Both the position numbers and the translations under genes were made by a program. Shown piece after piece: positions 1-6,102 of a stretch of DNA of 6,102 nucleotides. The notes beneath the pieces are model-generated. The model was not told the DNA's origin. It worked only from the letters and a program-made list of their open reading frames with translations, and did no database searches. The stretch covers positions 9,440 through 15,541 of the forward strand of contig DHSL01000003.1 of assembly GCA_002411345.1 (NCBI GenBank). The letters run 5' to 3'. How positions within the stretch are numbered: position 1 is the stretch's first letter; the number at the start of each line of letters is the position of its first letter. The stretch is from Bacteroidales bacterium UBA5287 (GTDB taxonomy: Bacteria; Bacteroidota; Bacteroidia; Bacteroidales; Dysgonomonadaceae).

Positions 1-1554
1 ATGGACGACGTTTTCAATATGGAAAACGAATCGTTTATGCAGGAAACACGGCTATTACAGAGCGAATATTCCGTAAATCTGCCAACCAAATTCTGGTATA
101 AAAAGAAACAATGGAAAGGTTGGATAAATGTAGTAAATCCGTTCCGTGCCAGTATCGTACTCGGAACTCCGGGTAGTGGAAAATCATACGCCGTTGTCAA
201 TCAGTATATAAAACAACAGATTGAGAAAGGATTCTCAATGTACGTGTATGATTTCAAGTTTCCAGACCTCTCCACAATCGCCTATAACCATCTGCTAAAT
301 AATCAATTAGGATATAAGAAAGTGCCGACTTTCTATGTAATAAACTTCGACGATCCGAGCCGTTCGCACCGTTGCAATCCTATCAATCCGTCTTTCATGG
401 AAGACATTAGCGATGCCTACGAATCGAGTTACACGATTATGCTCAACCTCAATAAAACATGGGTGCAAAAGCAGGGCGACTTCTTTGTGGAATCCCCGAT
501 TATTTTGTTCGCTTCGATTATTTGGTATCTCCGCATTTATAAGGACGGAAAGTATTGTACATTCCCCCATGCGATTGAGTTCTTGAATAAACGCTATGAA
601 GATATTTTCCCGATTCTTACTTCATATCCCGAACTCGAAAACTATCTAAGTCCTTTTATGGACGCATGGTTGGGTGGTGCTGCGGATCAGTTAATGGGAC
701 AGATAGCAAGTGCCAAAATTCCGCTATCCCGTATGATTTCACCACAACTATATTGGGTAATGTCTGGCGATGAATTTACGCTTGATATAAATAATCCTGA
801 CGATCCGAAAGTGTTGGTAGTCGGCAACAATCCCGATAGGCAAAACATTTATGGTGCAGCTTTGGGACTTTACAACTCCCGTATTGTGAAACTCATAAAT
901 AAAAAGGGACAATTAAAGAGTTCGGTAGTAATAGACGAGTTGCCGACAATCTATTTCAAAGGGTTGGATAACCTGATAGCCACTGCCCGAAGCAACAAAG
1001 TTGCGGTATTGTTGGGCTTTCAGGATTTCTCCCAATTAACAAGAGATTACGGCGACAAGGAAGCCAAAGTCGTGATGAACACCGTTGGTAATATTTTCTC
1101 TGGTCAAGTAGTTGGAGAAACAGCCAAAACGCTTTCCGACCGTTTCGGGAAAGTATTGCAGAAACGCCAGTCTATGACTATCAATCGCAACGACAAATCG
1201 ACTTCTATCAGTACCCAAATGGATAGCCTGATACCACCATCGAAAATCAGTAATCTAACACAAGGTATGTTTGTCGGAGCTATTGCCGATAACTTCGACG
1301 AACGTATCGAGCAGAAAATTTTCCATTGCGAAATTGTGGTGGATAATGCTAAAGTTGCTGCCGAAACAAAGGCGTATCAATCCATTCCTGTAATTACAGA
1401 TTTTACGAACGAAAACGGAGTAGATAAAATGAAAGAGCAAATACAACTCAACTACAATCGTATCAAAGAAGAAACGAAACAGATAGTTGCAGAAGAATTA
1501 CAACGTATTAAGGACGATCCGACGTTGGCTCATTTGTTGCAACAAGGGGAATAA
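1..1554 (+). CDS. mobC: MobC/TraG-type conjugative coupling protein (VirD4-like ATPase), 5' partial
   Basis: This is the type IV coupling protein of a Bacteroidales conjugative element. It is an inner-membrane hexameric ATPase that links the relaxosome to the mating channel and drives DNA transfer. Seen here: a Walker A motif GTPGSGKS at residues 55-62 of the visible part (K61), a Walker B strand VVIDE ending at D312-E313, and a conserved LLGFQD segment with Q341 where VirD4/TraG ATPases carry a sensor-like residue. The phrase NPFRASIVLGTPGSGKS and the YDFKFPDLSTIAYNHLL segment match, from memory, CTnDOT-type MobC. Those proteins are about 670 residues long and begin with membrane helices. 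None are visible here, so the ATG at base 1 is probably an internal methionine and roughly 150 codons lie outside the window. The C-terminus is intact, charged and probably helical, ending in a TAA at 1552-1554. Family assignment is secure; the true start cannot be seen. Confidence 0.95.
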   Translation: MDDVFNMENESFMQETRLLQSEYSVNLPTKFWYKKKQWKGWINVVNPFRASIVLGTPGSGKSYAVVNQYIKQQIEKGFSMYVYDFKFPDLSTIAYNHLLNNQLGYKKVPTFYVINFDDPSRSHRCNPINPSFMEDISDAYESSYTIMLNLNKTWVQKQGDFFVESPIILFASIIWYLRIYKDGKYCTFPHAIEFLNKRYEDIFPILTSYPELENYLSPFMDAWLGGAADQLMGQIASAKIPLSRMISPQLYWVMSGDEFTLDINNPDDPKVLVVGNNPDRQNIYGAALGLYNSRIVKLINKKGQLKSSVVIDELPTIYFKGLDNLIATARSNKVAVLLGFQDFSQLTRDYGDKEAKVVMNTVGNIFSGQVVGETAKTLSDRFGKVLQKRQSMTINRNDKSTSISTQMDSLIPPSKISNLTQGMFVGAIADNFDERIEQKIFHCEIVVDNAKVAAETKAYQSIPVITDFTNENGVDKMKEQIQLNYNRIKEETKQIVAEELQRIKDDPTLAHLLQQGE

Positions 1555-1568
1555 AATCAGGTCTTAAT

Positions 1569-1601
1569 TTTCTTATAAGGCGGTATAAAATCGTACCTTT
1601 G
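1569..1601 (+). promoter_or_regulatory. Bacteroidetes-type promoter of the CoiA-like gene
   Basis: TACCTTTG at 1594-1601 matches the Bacteroidetes -7 consensus TAnnTTTG exactly. TTTC at 1569-1572 lies 21 bases upstream and is a three-of-four match to the -33 element TTTG. The predicted transcription start is near 1606-1608, giving a leader of only about 17 bases before the TTG start at 1624. It sits in the 69-base gap after mobC, so the downstream gene can be transcribed independently of the mobilization operon. Read from consensus only. Confidence 0.65.
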
Positions 1602-1623
1602 CAGCATTCAGATATTATACATA

Positions 1624-3477
1624 TTGAGCAATTTTAAAGATATACGAACAGTTGAAGATATTCTCAATTTAGAAACGGGCGAGAATATCAGTGCTTCTGC
1701 ATTGCTTAGCAATATGGATAGCGATGATATTGTACTGCTAAGAAGGAAACTGCGTACTGCAAACAGGGAAGGAAAACCTATACTGGTTTGTGCCGAATGC
1801 TCAACCAAGTTGGAATTGAGATGCAATAAATTGAGTCGCGAAAGTAGAGGGCAAGATTTCTATTTCTTCAAGCATTATAAAGACGTTAATGAATGTTCCA
1901 TTAAAACAAACTCTCGATTGCCTATCGGTGTGTTATTGGCTCGAAAATATGAAAATGTAAAAGAAAGTATTCCGCACATTGATTTAAAGAATCGGTTAGG
2001 ATATATCATTGAACAGTTTCACTCACCTCAAAAAATCACCATTGACAGTAGATTTTATTTTGACAAGTCAGGTAATGGAGAAAGACGAAAACCAGACGTT
2101 TACGCTATTATTGATGATAAAGAATATGCTTTTGAGATACAGTTGAACACAACGTTTCTTAGTGTAATCGAAGAACGTGAAGCGTTTTATGAAAGAAATG
2201 ATGTGTCTATTCTATGGATTTTCAAGCATTTTCCATTGGACGACGGACTTCAACGATTAACCCAAAAGGACATATATGTTCCCAATAGATTAAATGCTTT
2301 TGTTTTGGATGAAGAGATGCTTGACTTATCCATTAAAGAAAAAGAATTGCATTTAAGAGTTTATTACAAGACTTTCCATGTTGACGGGTGGGAAATTCGC
2401 AGTCAATGGGAGACAGATGTTGTTACGATCAAGGATTTAAAATATGCCGAAGATTTCAAACCTTTCTTCTATGATTCTTTTGCAGATAAGGAATATGCGA
2501 AACAAGAGTTGAAGCAAAAAGAAGAAGAGTATAGATTAGAACAGCGGAGAATTCAACGGATTCAACGACAGGAGCAAGAGCGATTGGCAGAACAGGAACG
2601 AATAAAACAACAGAAGGTGTCAAGGTGTAGAATGCTAATTAATTTGATGCAATCTGATATTGACTGTTTAGAAGAAAAGCAATCTGAATTATTGATAGAT
2701 AAAAAACAATTAGAGAATAAAGTTGACGAGTTTCAATCCAAGAATGAAGAAATATCTCAAATACAAAGTGATATAATTGGAGTTGTGGAGAAAATGTACA
2801 ACTATCTAAAAAGTCATGGGAATCAATCATGGAAATATGCCTCTAATCCTTTATATCGACATTGTGATATTTCGTCTATTAAAGACAAGTACGAAGAACA
2901 AATACGAGGATTCGAGAATACTAAAAATGAAATTCAAACTAAATTGAAAACGGAAATTATTCCGAGAAAAGTGTTTATAGATGAATTTTTAACCCGCGAT
3001 ATTGGTGGAATAATATATTCTATAATTACGCCAGATAAAAAATACGAATGGCTTGTAGAAAAATTTCCGAAAGAAATTAAAATGATAGAAACAAAGGATT
3101 TAGGGACAATATTCGCGGAAAATTGCATTAAAGACATTCCTAATATTTCTTTTTTTCGTTGGAGCATTGGAATTAAAAATAATCAAAATACATTCTTAAT
3201 GGATATGTCTTCAAGAAAAACAGACACCCTTTCTAAAGAAAAGGAATTGAACAAACAACTTGACAAAATATCACACGACGAAAACAATTGTATTGCCAAA
3301 TTAAAAAATGACATTATCAAATTATTAAACGACGAGCAGAGTAAAAATATGGCTTTAATTGAAGAATGTAAAGATAAGGAAAATACAATTCTGAATGCTC
3401 TTTTTCTAAACTCGACAAGAACCGAGATTCTTATAAATAGGCTAAATATATGTCAGCAATACATGTATAACTTATAG
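1624..3477 (+). CDS. CoiA-like / DUF6035-like protein: predicted PD-(D/E)xK nuclease with coiled-coil tail
   Basis: Predicted cytoplasmic nuclease-like protein of unknown role, 617 residues. A likely zinc knuckle comprises C56, C59, H84 and C91. A PD-(D/E)xK core follows: E130 in a helix, then RRKPDVY with D158, then FEIQL with E171 and Q173. The EIQ form, with Q in place of the usual lysine, is typical of CoiA-like nucleases. Residues 174-232 (FLSVIEERE..., SILWIF) fit DUF6035 proteins as I remember them. Residues about 285-335 are an E/Q/R/K-rich coiled coil; more helical heptad-like stretches lie near 338-390, 420-445 and 535-590. There is no signal peptide or membrane helix. The start is TTG: no in-frame ATG exists between the stop at 1576 and 1714, and starting at ATG 1714 would lose the NLETGE...SA segment that I recall as conserved in the family. 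Base composition falls to about 23-32% G+C after about 2640. The gene has its own promoter and terminator between two conserved element modules, suggesting cargo. CoiA acts on incoming DNA in competence; a role in DNA processing or defence is inference. Confidence 0.75.
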   Translation: MSNFKDIRTVEDILNLETGENISASALLSNMDSDDIVLLRRKLRTANREGKPILVCAECSTKLELRCNKLSRESRGQDFYFFKHYKDVNECSIKTNSRLPIGVLLARKYENVKESIPHIDLKNRLGYIIEQFHSPQKITIDSRFYFDKSGNGERRKPDVYAIIDDKEYAFEIQLNTTFLSVIEEREAFYERNDVSILWIFKHFPLDDGLQRLTQKDIYVPNRLNAFVLDEEMLDLSIKEKELHLRVYYKTFHVDGWEIRSQWETDVVTIKDLKYAEDFKPFFYDSFADKEYAKQELKQKEEEYRLEQRRIQRIQRQEQERLAEQERIKQQKVSRCRMLINLMQSDIDCLEEKQSELLIDKKQLENKVDEFQSKNEEISQIQSDIIGVVEKMYNYLKSHGNQSWKYASNPLYRHCDISSIKDKYEEQIRGFENTKNEIQTKLKTEIIPRKVFIDEFLTRDIGGIIYSIITPDKKYEWLVEKFPKEIKMIETKDLGTIFAENCIKDIPNISFFRWSIGIKNNQNTFLMDMSSRKTDTLSKEKELNKQLDKISHDENNCIAKLKNDIIKLLNDEQSKNMALIEECKDKENTILNALFLNSTRTEILINRLNICQQYMYNL

Positions 3478-3540
3478 AACAGTTTCGGTTTAGCTTGATA
3501 ATATTTTTCTAATATATTCTCTCAAAAAAGAATTGGGTGT

Positions 3541-3572
3541 AATGGGGACAAAAAGTCCCCATTGCTATTTTT
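3541..3572 (+). terminator. Rho-independent-type terminator after the CoiA-like gene
   Basis: AATGGGGAC (3541-3549) and GTCCCCATT (3555-3563) form a perfect 9-bp stem around an AAAAA loop. GCTA then leads into TTTTT at 3568-3572. It lies 63 bases past the stop of the CoiA-like gene and points the same way. The T-run begins four bases after the stem, so efficiency is uncertain. On the opposite strand the nearest T-run is about a dozen bases beyond the stem, so it looks mainly one-directional. It would insulate the DUF3945-topoisomerase operon from read-through. Confidence 0.7.
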
Positions 3573-3584
3573 GGTATCCCCAAC

Positions 3585-3649
3585 GCCACACACTGCCATA
3601 CCGAAGCCACATACTGCCACCTCTCTAAAAAACGATTGCCACCACTCTG
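3585..3649. repeat. Phased direct repeats GCCACAYACTGCCA, possible regulator-binding sites
   Basis: GCCACACACTGCCA (3585-3598) and GCCACATACTGCCA (3606-3619) are identical at 13 of 14 positions, with starts 21 bases apart. A weaker relative, GCCACCACTCTG, begins at 3638, 32 bases after the second. Both spacings are close to whole turns of B-DNA (2 and 3), so the copies face the same side of the helix. They lie between the terminator and the candidate promoter of the DUF3945 gene, a plausible place for an activator or repressor. The binding protein is unknown. Confidence 0.5.
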
Positions 3650-3665
3650 ATTAAGCCTACTTTTA
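3636..3665 (+). promoter_or_regulatory. Candidate promoter of the DUF3945-topB operon
   Basis: TTG at 3636-3638 (a partial -33 element) lies 19 bases before TACTTTTA at 3658-3665, which matches the -7 consensus TAnnTTTG except for the last base. The predicted start is near 3670-3672, inside the first arm of the palindrome at 3666-3689. The imperfect match suggests a promoter that may need an activator or be repressed. The third GCCAC repeat overlaps the -33 region. Consensus reading only. Confidence 0.4.
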
Positions 3666-3689
3666 TTCTGCATTAATATTGATGCAGAA
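3666..3689. promoter_or_regulatory. 24-bp palindrome/hairpin 17 bases before the DUF3945 start
   Basis: TTCTGCAT (3666-3673) and ATGCAGAA (3682-3689) are perfect inverted repeats around TAATATTG. The stem can extend by a T-G and an A-T pair to leave a four-base loop. As DNA it has the size and symmetry of an operator for a dimeric helix-turn-helix regulator, and it would cover the predicted transcription start. As RNA it would sit just upstream of the start codon. No T-run follows (the next bases are CAAAAAA), so it is not a terminator. The choice between operator and leader hairpin is open. Confidence 0.5.
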
Positions 3690-3706
3690 CAAAAAACTGT
3701 TTAATC

Positions 3707-5209
3707 ATGGATGAAAAATTAAATCCGAAAGACAAAGTTCTCCTGATGCGAGATGAAGGAGAAGGCAACAAACTCAAAGTTGTGAAAGGCATTGATAAGA
3801 AAGGAAAGATTGATGCCGTTGATCCTTTGAAGGCGAAACAGACCGATTTTATCAAAATCGACAAGCACGCAGATCCTCTCGAAAACTTTTTCAAAAACTT
3901 CTTTAATCAGGCAAAGAACCCGTCACATACGGGATTCTATGCAGTTACCGTCGATATGCTTGACAAAGTCCTGTCGCTTAGCGATAAGGAGTTGGAGAAG
4001 TTTCGTGTCGATCCGAGAGAGTATCTAAACAAAGAACCAGAGCAATCGACAAAGGAAACTAAGCAAGAGTCTGTAGAAGAACAAGTAAACACGAAAAAAG
4101 AAGAAAAAATGGAAACAACAAGCGAACAGAAAACGGAATTTAAGCAATTCGACACGAACCGTATCCCTGAAAGTGAGTATCAGAAGTACGGTATAAAGCC
4201 TGAAAATTTGGAAGGCGAACTCAAAGCTATGAGCTATGGGTATAAATCTCCGCATCTTGTAGATATTAACCCAAAAATCGAGGGTGTGGACTATCCGATG
4301 AAAGCCCGTCTATCATTGGAAGAGCAACCGGACGGCAGTCTAAAGTTTACTCCGCACCCTTATCAAAACCAAGTTGATTTGGAAAAACCGTTTCAGGGTA
4401 TTATGCTTCCAAACGATGTAAAGGAAAATCTATTGGCAACAGGTAACAGTGGTCGTGTGGTCGAACTGGAACCAAGACCGGGCGAAAAAGTGCCGTCGCT
4501 CATTTCGATTGACAAACTAACCAATCGTTTGGAAGCAGTGCCGCTTGACAAACTTACCGTTTCTCAGAACTTGAAAGGCGCTGAGTTATCTCCCGAACAG
4601 CAACAAGCACTAAAAGAGGGTAAGAAGATACTGGTAGAGGGCATGACCTCTAAAAAGACTATCGGCACAGACAATCCCCGAAAGTTTGATGCTTACGTTC
4701 AATTCAATGCTGCCAAAGGCGGTTACGATTTCTCTTATGACGGATTAGACCGCAATAAGTACCAACAGAATAATAAGCAGGAACAAAGTCAGAATCAGGA
4801 GCAGAATCAAGTCCGTATTCCTAAAAAACTCTTAGGGGTAGATTTGAATGAAAAGCAGCAGAACTCGCTCCGTGAAGGAAAATCCGTCTATGTTCAAGGA
4901 ATGCTGAAAGATGCGAAGGGCGAGCCTTTTAATGCCTATGTAAAGGTAAACAATGAAAAAGGCAAACTTGATTTTTTCAAATGGAATCCAGACCGAGCCA
5001 AGAAGCAAGGAGCGGGCGTGAAAGTTGCCGAAGGAAACAAAACGCAGGTAGCCGTCAATTCACAAGGTAAGACCAATGAAGCAACCAAATATTCAAAGAA
5101 ACCTTTGAAGAAAGGACAGCAGAACCCGACGGAGAACCAGGCTAAAGAACAGAGGCAACAGCAAGGAGTTAAAAAGCCTGTGAAAAAAACCACAGGACAC
5201 AAAATGTAA
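3707..5209 (+). CDS. DUF4099/DUF3945 domain protein (Orf3-like) of a conjugative element
   Basis: A 500-residue soluble protein found next to topoisomerase genes in Bacteroidales conjugative elements; its biochemical function is unknown. Residues 1-105 form an N-terminal module (KVLLMRDEGEGNKLKVVKGI, then NFFKNFFNQAKNP). Residues 106-148 are a charged K/E/Q/T linker. Residues about 148-287 look like DUF4099 leading into DUF3945 (YGIKPENLEGELKAMSYGYK; LLATGNSGRVVELEP; PSLISIDKLTN). Two related DUF3945-type repeats follow, residues 288-342 and 374-424, each with an EGK..xV.GM core and an FxAYVxxN strand; a Q/N-rich linker joins them. The tail 430-500 is strongly basic and low in complexity, consistent with nucleic-acid binding. 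The start is the ATG at 3707, without a Shine-Dalgarno, as usual in this phylum. Only 27 bases separate it from topB, so the two are probably cotranscribed. By position and partner it corresponds to orf3 of the CTnDOT excision operon; that equivalence is inference. Confidence 0.85.
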   Translation: MDEKLNPKDKVLLMRDEGEGNKLKVVKGIDKKGKIDAVDPLKAKQTDFIKIDKHADPLENFFKNFFNQAKNPSHTGFYAVTVDMLDKVLSLSDKELEKFRVDPREYLNKEPEQSTKETKQESVEEQVNTKKEEKMETTSEQKTEFKQFDTNRIPESEYQKYGIKPENLEGELKAMSYGYKSPHLVDINPKIEGVDYPMKARLSLEEQPDGSLKFTPHPYQNQVDLEKPFQGIMLPNDVKENLLATGNSGRVVELEPRPGEKVPSLISIDKLTNRLEAVPLDKLTVSQNLKGAELSPEQQQALKEGKKILVEGMTSKKTIGTDNPRKFDAYVQFNAAKGGYDFSYDGLDRNKYQQNNKQEQSQNQEQNQVRIPKKLLGVDLNEKQQNSLREGKSVYVQGMLKDAKGEPFNAYVKVNNEKGKLDFFKWNPDRAKKQGAGVKVAEGNKTQVAVNSQGKTNEATKYSKKPLKKGQQNPTENQAKEQRQQQGVKKPVKKTTGHKM

Positions 5210-5236
5210 TATTAACCACTAAAAAATCCATAGTAA

Positions 5237-6102
5237 ATGAAAGTAATAATTGCAGAAAAACCAAGTGTAGCTCGTGATATAGCGGCTATCGTTGGTGCAA
5301 GTAACCGTCGTGAGGGTTATTTGGAAGGTATCGGATATGCCGTTACGTGGGCATTCGGCCACCTAATAGGATTGGCAATGCCACAGGATTATGGTATCAC
5401 AGGCTTTCAAGCTGAAAACTTGCCGATATTTCCTGCCGATTTTAAGTTGTTACCCCGTCAGGTAAAGGACGGAAAGGCGTATAAACCCGATCCGGGAACA
5501 ATGAAGCAACTTAAAGTTATCAAAGAGTTATTCAGTAAATGCGAACGGATAATTGTCGCCACTGATGCCGGGCGGGAAGGAGAACTTATATTCAGATATA
5601 TTTTTCATTATCTGGAATGTAACAAACCTTTTGACCGTCTTTGGATAAACAGTCTGACGGATCAGGCTATCCGTAAAGGTTTGGAGAACCTACGTCCGGG
5701 AACAGAGTACGACAATCTATATGCTTCAGCAAAAGCCCGGAGCCAAGCTGATTGGGTTGTTGGGATAAACGCTTCACAAGCCTTATCAATATCAGCCGGC
5801 TACGGAGTGTGGTCGTTAGGACGGGTGCAAACACCTACACTCGCCATGATTTGCAGCCGATACCTCGAAAACAAAGAGTTCAAACCGCAAACCTATTTTC
5901 ATGTAAAATTGCATACGGTAAAAGATGCGACACAATTTGCTATTATTTCCACAGAACGATTTGTCACGAAACAGGACGCAGACACAATCTTAGAGCGGAT
6001 ACGCTCGTCAGAATCAGTCAGCGTCGTAAACGTAGAAACAAAGCAAGGGACTCAGGAACCGCCTTTACTCTACGACCTTACCACCTTGCAGAAAGAAGCC
6101 AA
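5237..6102 (+). CDS. topB: DNA topoisomerase III (type IA; TopB/Exc-like), 3' partial
   Basis: Type IA topoisomerase, which passes one DNA strand through a transient break in another and relaxes or decatenates DNA. 288 codons are visible and the frame is open at the right edge. The TOPRIM domain starts with MKVIIAEKPSVARDIA (E7) and contains TDAGREGE at residues 109-116, so D110 and E114 are present while the usual second aspartate is G112; this variant is normal in Bacillus subtilis-type TopB. YLEGIGYAVTWAFGHLIGLA, RLWINSLTDQAI and SLGRVQTPTLAMI (193-205) are family hallmarks. The visible part ends in LLYDLTTLQKEA, just before the region that carries the active-site tyrosine, so completeness cannot be judged. 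It starts at ATG 5237, 27 bases after the DUF3945 gene, with an A-rich leader and no Shine-Dalgarno. In CTnDOT the homologous Exc is needed for excision; whether this copy acts in excision or in transfer is inference. Confidence 0.95.
   Translation, partial: MKVIIAEKPSVARDIAAIVGASNRREGYLEGIGYAVTWAFGHLIGLAMPQDYGITGFQAENLPIFPADFKLLPRQVKDGKAYKPDPGTMKQLKVIKELFSKCERIIVATDAGREGELIFRYIFHYLECNKPFDRLWINSLTDQAIRKGLENLRPGTEYDNLYASAKARSQADWVVGINASQALSISAGYGVWSLGRVQTPTLAMICSRYLENKEFKPQTYFHVKLHTVKDATQFAIISTERFVTKQDADTILERIRSSESVSVVNVETKQGTQEPPLLYDLTTLQKEA

Noticed and set aside
1..3. ATG at base 1 as the true start of the coupling protein
   Set aside because: Family members carry N-terminal membrane helices before this point, and an equivalent Met-(D/E)-D-V-F segment is internal in CTnDOT-type MobC as I recall it. 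The match to the window edge looks incidental.
307..570. 87-codon minus-strand ORF inside mobC
   Set aside because: It is entirely antisense to the well-conserved ATPase, and its translation shows no recognisable domain. The other minus-strand frames within the + strand genes, such as 4936-5202, are the same kind of shadow.
1714..1716. ATG as the start of the CoiA-like gene
   Set aside because: It would remove 30 residues including the NLETGE segment that resembles DUF6035 N-termini, and it lies over 100 bases from the predicted promoter start.
1555..3540. Flanking direct repeats or inverted ends marking a transposon around the CoiA-like gene
   Set aside because: I compared the two flanks by eye and found no convincing matching ends or target-site duplication, and no transposase or integrase is present.
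3542..3628. 28-codon + strand ORF (MGTKSPHC...) in the intergenic region
   Set aside because: Its start lies inside the terminator stem, it runs through the GCCAC repeats, and it has no recognisable motif or leader. Repeat structure explains the sequence better.
3585..3649. CRISPR-like array
   Set aside because: The repeat units are only 14 bases, with 7-base and irregular gaps and two good copies. This is nothing like CRISPR repeats and spacers.
5561..5584. Inactivating change in the topoisomerase TOPRIM motif (DAG instead of DPD)
   Set aside because: TDAGREGE is the normal form in Bacillus-type TopB and in element-borne TopB, so it does not indicate a dead enzyme.

Overview
The window looks like part of an integrative conjugative element (conjugative transposon) of a Bacteroidales bacterium (Bacteroides, Parabacteroides, Prevotella or a relative). 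Three things point there: a MobC-type coupling protein very close to those of CTnDOT-like elements, a DUF4099/DUF3945 protein followed directly by a type IA topoisomerase, and Bacteroidetes-style promoter elements (TAnnTTTG) with no Shine-Dalgarno sequences before the genes. All four genes lie on the + strand.

Layout. Positions 1-1554 hold the cytoplasmic ATPase part of the coupling protein MobC; its membrane-anchoring N-terminus should lie upstream of the window. Positions 1555-1623 are a short gap with a good Bacteroidetes promoter. Positions 1624-3477 hold a 617-residue CoiA-like/DUF6035-like protein: a predicted PD-(D/E)xK nuclease with a long coiled-coil tail. It starts at TTG and its second half is distinctly AT-rich. 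Positions 3478-3706 are a structured non-coding region with a strong terminator hairpin, a phased pair of GCCACAYACTGCCA repeats plus a partial third copy, a candidate promoter and a 24-bp palindrome just before the next gene. Positions 3707-5209 encode the DUF4099/DUF3945 protein. From 5237 to the right edge runs the N-terminal part of DNA topoisomerase III (TopB/Exc-like), cut before its catalytic tyrosine.

How they fit together. MobC brings the relaxase-bound DNA strand to the mating channel. The DUF3945-topoisomerase pair resembles orf3-exc of the CTnDOT excision operon and probably acts on element DNA during excision or transfer. The nuclease-like gene has its own promoter and terminator and differs in base composition, so it reads as cargo placed between the mobilization and topoisomerase modules. 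It is the least understood gene here. The functional role of the 229-base region before the DUF3945 gene is also unknown; it looks like the control region of the downstream operon.

The window shows no RNA gene, CRISPR array, insertion sequence or attachment site that I can support.
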